64,000 nt of DNA from Wukongibacter sp050859025 (GTDB taxonomy: Bacteria > Bacillota > Clostridia > Peptostreptococcales > Caminicellaceae): the NCBI RefSeq assembly GCF_050859025.1, contig NZ_CP138200.1, positions 6,353,987 to 6,417,986 of the forward strand, in the 5' to 3' direction. Numbering within the stretch: position 1 is the first letter of the stretch; the number at the start of each line of letters is the position of its first letter. Below are positions 61,936-64,000 of this stretch, piece after piece. A model generated the notes under the pieces. It searched no databases, had not been told where the DNA came from, and saw only the letters and a list, made by a program, of their open reading frames with translations. A program made the position numbers and the translations under genes.

Positions 61936-61943
61936 GTAATTTA

Positions 61944-62165
61944 TCATTTCAAAGGGTCATATCCTCCCGAGTGAAAAGGATGACACTTCAATATCCGAAT
62001 TAAGCTCAACTTTAAACCCTTAAAAGCTCCATATTTATTAATTGCATCTAGTGCATACTGCGAACAAGTTGGATAAAATCTACAGCTTGGTTTCTTAAGG
62101 GGTGATATATATTTTCTATATCCTATTATTAAACCAACTAATACCTTCTTCACAGTTATACTCAT
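61944..62165 (-). CDS. yidD: membrane protein insertion efficiency factor YidD
   Basis: A 73-residue protein with the family core YRKYISPLKKPSCRFYPTCS and HPFHSGGYDPLK, with three conserved cysteines. It aids YidC-dependent insertion and is encoded four bases after rnpA. Confidence 0.93.
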   Translation of the reverse strand: MSITVKKVLVGLIIGYRKYISPLKKPSCRFYPTCSQYALDAINKYGAFKGLKLSLIRILKCHPFHSGGYDPLK

Positions 62166-62169
62166 CTCA

Positions 62170-62508
62170 CTAATTCATATTTTTTCTTGCTTTTTTTATT
62201 ACTCTTCCCATAGATTTCTCTACATCGTGATATACTGCATCCTTTATACGGGCCCTAGCAATAAAAACTATATCGTAACCACTCTTAACATCCTTACTTA
62301 GGCTTCTAAAGCCCTCTTTCATTAATCTTCTAGCTCTATTTCTTGTAACACTCTTCCCAACTTTTTTACTAGCTGTAAATCCAACTCTTGTTATGTCCAT
62401 ATTATTTCTTAAATAACATATAACAATGTACTTATCAGCAATTGACTTTCCTTTTTTATATACATTTTTAAAATCTGTATTTTTTTTTAGTCTTTCTATT
62501 TCAGACAT
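62170..62508 (-). CDS. rnpA: ribonuclease P protein component
   Basis: A 112-residue basic protein from the ATG at 62508 (GGAGG upstream). It has the RNR motif in GKSVTRNRARRLMKE (residues about 52-66). With the RNA subunit it matures the 5' ends of tRNAs. Confidence 0.93.
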   Translation of the reverse strand: MSEIERLKKNTDFKNVYKKGKSIADKYIVICYLRNNMDITRVGFTASKKVGKSVTRNRARRLMKEGFRSLSKDVKSGYDIVFIARARIKDAVYHDVEKSMGRVIKKARKNMN

Positions 62509-62541
62509 TAAAATTGCCTCCATAAGCCTTCTTAATTACAG

Positions 62542-62563
62542 AAAAAGGCCACTATTAGCGGCC
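62542..62563 (-). terminator. weak terminator after rpmH
   Basis: Minus-strand GGCCGC and GTGGCC around TAATA, followed by TTTTTC, directly at the rpmH stop. It would make rpmH transcripts more abundant than rnpA. Confidence 0.6.
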
Positions 62564-62698
62564 TTAAGCAGTCAATTTCTTTCTTCCTCTTCTTCTACGT
62601 CTTTTAAGTACATTCTTTCCAGCCTTAGAACTCATTCTCTTTCTAAAACCATGTTCCTTTTTTCTTTGTCTTTTCTTAGGTTGATAAGTTCTTTTCAA
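62564..62698 (-). CDS. rpmH: 50S ribosomal protein L34
   Basis: 44 residues, beginning MKRTYQPKKRQRKKEHGF and ending RRRGRKKLTA, matching L34 throughout. TTG start at 62698 with AAGGAGGTG upstream. It is too short for most automated frame lists but certain. Confidence 0.97.
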   Translation of the reverse strand: MKRTYQPKKRQRKKEHGFRKRMSSKAGKNVLKRRRRRGRKKLTA

Positions 62699-62777
62699 GT
62701 TCTACACCTCCTTCAAGCTCTGCATGAGTATATATATTCAGAATAGTTACATTCACAATGTAAAAGTCCGCTAAATA

Positions 62778-62806
62778 ATTATACCTTTATAAGCAATTCG
62801 TGTCAA
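62778..62806 (-). promoter_or_regulatory. consensus promoter of the rpmH operon
   Basis: Minus strand: TTGACA (62801-62806), 17-bp spacer, TATAAT (62778-62783); both hexamers are perfect. Confidence 0.92.
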
Positions 62807-62984
62807 GGAATTTGTTGAATAGAAAAAAATGTCTCAAATAATTATAAAATACGGAACATTGATTCTGAAATTTTAATTTTTAAGTCAGCTTTCTGCTGAA
62901 GAAGTAAACTTGAATGATTTACCTTAGTAAGTCGCGTAATTATTAGCACTTTAAAAAACTTCTTATTCACATTCAAAACGCCTA

Positions 62985-63029
62985 AAGCCATTAAGTATTT
63001 TTGATGTGTATAAATTAAGCCTCTCTATA
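62985..63029. repeat. MITE family A right-half fragment
   Basis: TTTTTGATGTGTATAAATTA and CTCTCTATA match the right half of family A; it lies at the edge of the origin. Confidence 0.5.
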
Positions 63030-63074
63030 ATAAAATCAATATTTGTGGAAATTTTATTCACAAATATTTTTTAT

Positions 63075-63421
63075 TGTGGATAATTTCTTCTTTTTAATTG
63101 AACAAAGGTCATATATTTGATATTATTAGATAGACCCTGTTGATAAGTGGATAATTATTTAAAACAATGTTAATTATACACAATTTGTGGATAAACTTGT
63201 GTATAACATTAACTTTATTAACATAAAGTACTTTACATCATTTATTTTTCTTGTTAATAACTTAAATTTCATCTTGTAGAAATTGTTGATTATATATAAT
63301 TATTTTTTTTATTAACTTTTTTTCCACAAAGATTTAAATTTTAATGTTAATTATTTTTAGAGTTAACTTTTTCACTTATAATTCATATTATTAACATTTT
63401 CTGTGGATTTATTGTGGATTA
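63075..63421. other. replication origin (oriC), DnaA-box cluster
   Basis: DnaA boxes: TGTGGATAA at 63075 and 63186; close variants AGTGGATAA at 63146, TGTGTATAA at 63198, TTATACACA at 63174 (opposite strand), TTTTCCACA at 63320 (opposite), TGTGGATTT at 63402 and TGTGGATTA at 63413. AT-rich stretches between and after could be the unwinding element. The position between rpmH and the expected dnaA is the normal one in Firmicutes. Confidence 0.88.
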
Positions 63422-63459
63422 TTACAAAATATTTTATTTTTTTAATGACCAAAACTTTA

Positions 63460-63512
63460 TGTGTATTTATAAGGATTTGAAATATAAAAGCTTTATTGCA
63501 ATTTCTATAGTA
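63460..63512. repeat. MITE family B right-half fragment
   Basis: AATATAAAAGCTTTATTGCA and ATTTCTATA match the right end of family B, between the DnaA boxes and the dnaA leader. Confidence 0.45.
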
Positions 63513-63674
63513 TTTTTGTAGATCTATATTCTTACTTTTTCCTACTTTTTTTAATTTTAAACATTACTAATCACTTGATTTGAAGATTTTTTTGTATATT
63601 TGGTATTTTTTATATAATTAATGAATCGGTAATACTAATATTTATTATTTTAATATGTAATAATTTTTTTTAAT

Positions 63675-63798
63675 TGAGGAAATTACATAATTCTAACTTG
63701 GCTAGGTTGCATAATATATATGGTATAGCTTTAAGGATTTTAAAACTATATGTAGTAATAAGTTTTTTAGGATGATAATTATGCAATTTGCTCAATTA
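63675..63798. repeat. family E repeat, complete copy
   Basis: About 124 bp with terminal inverted repeats AATTGAGGAAATTACATAAT and (read inward) AATTGAGCAAATTGCATAAT. Related copies lie at 52434-52522 and 54238-54345. It stands upstream of the presumed dnaA. Confidence 0.65.
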
Positions 63799-63940
63799 AT
63801 TAAAATGGTACAACCTACTCAATTATTTCTATGCTTTATAGGTCATTTAAATTACTTTTTTTTAGATTTATTTTTCTTTTTTATAATACATTAGGAAGTT
63901 ATAGGTTCTTGATAAATTTATAGTTTCCGCTATTTATTTC

Positions 63941-63969
63941 AACAAAGTCTACTTTAAAAAGACTTTGTT
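63941..63969 (+). promoter_or_regulatory. hairpin in the presumed dnaA leader
   Basis: Perfect 10-bp arms AACAAAGTCT and AGACTTTGTT around a 9-base loop, ending 15 bases before the ribosome site at the window edge. Confidence 0.5.
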
Positions 63970-63984
63970 CTTAAGAAAAAAATT

Positions 63985-63990
63985 AGGAGG
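63985..63990 (+). promoter_or_regulatory. ribosome-binding site for a gene just outside (probably dnaA)
   Basis: AGGAGG at the end of the window on the plus strand. The ATG at 63994 is followed at once by TAA, so the real start must lie at or after base 64001. Synteny with rpmH and oriC points to dnaA. Confidence 0.65.
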
Positions 63991-64000
63991 ATTATGTAAT

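Noticed and set aside
3829..63029. Dispersed 100-bp repeats considered as a CRISPR array or as BIMEs
   Set aside because: The copies are scattered singly between genes, lack spacers and cas genes, and have TATA-bounded terminal inverted repeats, which fits MITEs.
1..64000. tRNA or rRNA genes
   Set aside because: No cloverleaf-like or rRNA-like segments were noticed in any gap; a dedicated search would be needed to exclude them fully.

Overview
The window reads as chromosome from a low-GC, endospore-forming anaerobic Firmicute of the Clostridia/Tissierellia type. Evidence includes the replication-origin block rpmH-rnpA-yidD-yidC-jag-mnmE-mnmG-rsmG-noc-parAB, a YyaC spore protease homologue, two CsxC-type exosporium proteins, fermentation of succinyl-CoA through 4-hydroxybutyrate, and an Mrp-type cation/proton antiporter. 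Most genes lie on the minus strand, running away from an origin near 63.1-63.4 kb. A ribosome-binding site at the last bases points to dnaA just outside.

Layout. 1-13.5 kb: the start of a VanW protein, an envelope-stress-like operon (DUF4097 protein, ECF sigma, zinc-finger anti-sigma, B-box membrane protein), acetyltransferases, a SplB-like radical SAM protein and a decaying surface-protein region with two pseudogenes. 13.6-20.7 kb: an IS630-type element and a probable RiPP locus: a 28-codon cysteine-free peptide, a SPASM-type protein that has lost the radical SAM cysteines, a cobalamin-type radical SAM enzyme and an MFS exporter. 21-30 kb: a 4-hydroxybutyrate cluster (abfD, NifU-like, abfT, 4hbD, sucD) with a sigma-54 promoter, a sigma-54 activator gene upstream, and a cobalamin riboswitch in front of sucD only. 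30-35 kb: MurG and the two exosporium paralogues, separated by a second copy of the IS630 element. 35-45 kb: a ten-gene Mrp-like operon with its own sigma-54 promoter, activator gene and paired upstream binding sites. 45.5-49.9 kb: YyaC, YkuS-like, lipid kinase, cysteine desulfurase, PhzF. 49.9-64 kb: parS, parAB, a frameshifted IS1182-type element, noc and the conserved origin block.

The intergenic space is full of short (about 100 bp) inverted-repeat elements of at least three families (called A, B and C here). All have TATA-type ends, as expected for TA-targeting MITEs, and family A ends resemble those of the IS630 element in this window. Both IS630 copies sit exactly at the end of a family A element. 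Both sigma-54 operons carry one of these elements in their leaders.

How the genes may work together (inference): the 4-hydroxybutyrate genes reduce succinyl-CoA to 4-hydroxybutyrate and convert it towards crotonyl-CoA. Sigma-54 control sets the abfD operon, and cobalamin may restrict sucD so that succinyl-CoA is reduced mainly when B12 is scarce. The Mrp antiporter is a second sigma-54 unit, presumably for ion homeostasis. The most novel-looking locus is the putative peptide-modification cluster at 16.0-20.6 kb.
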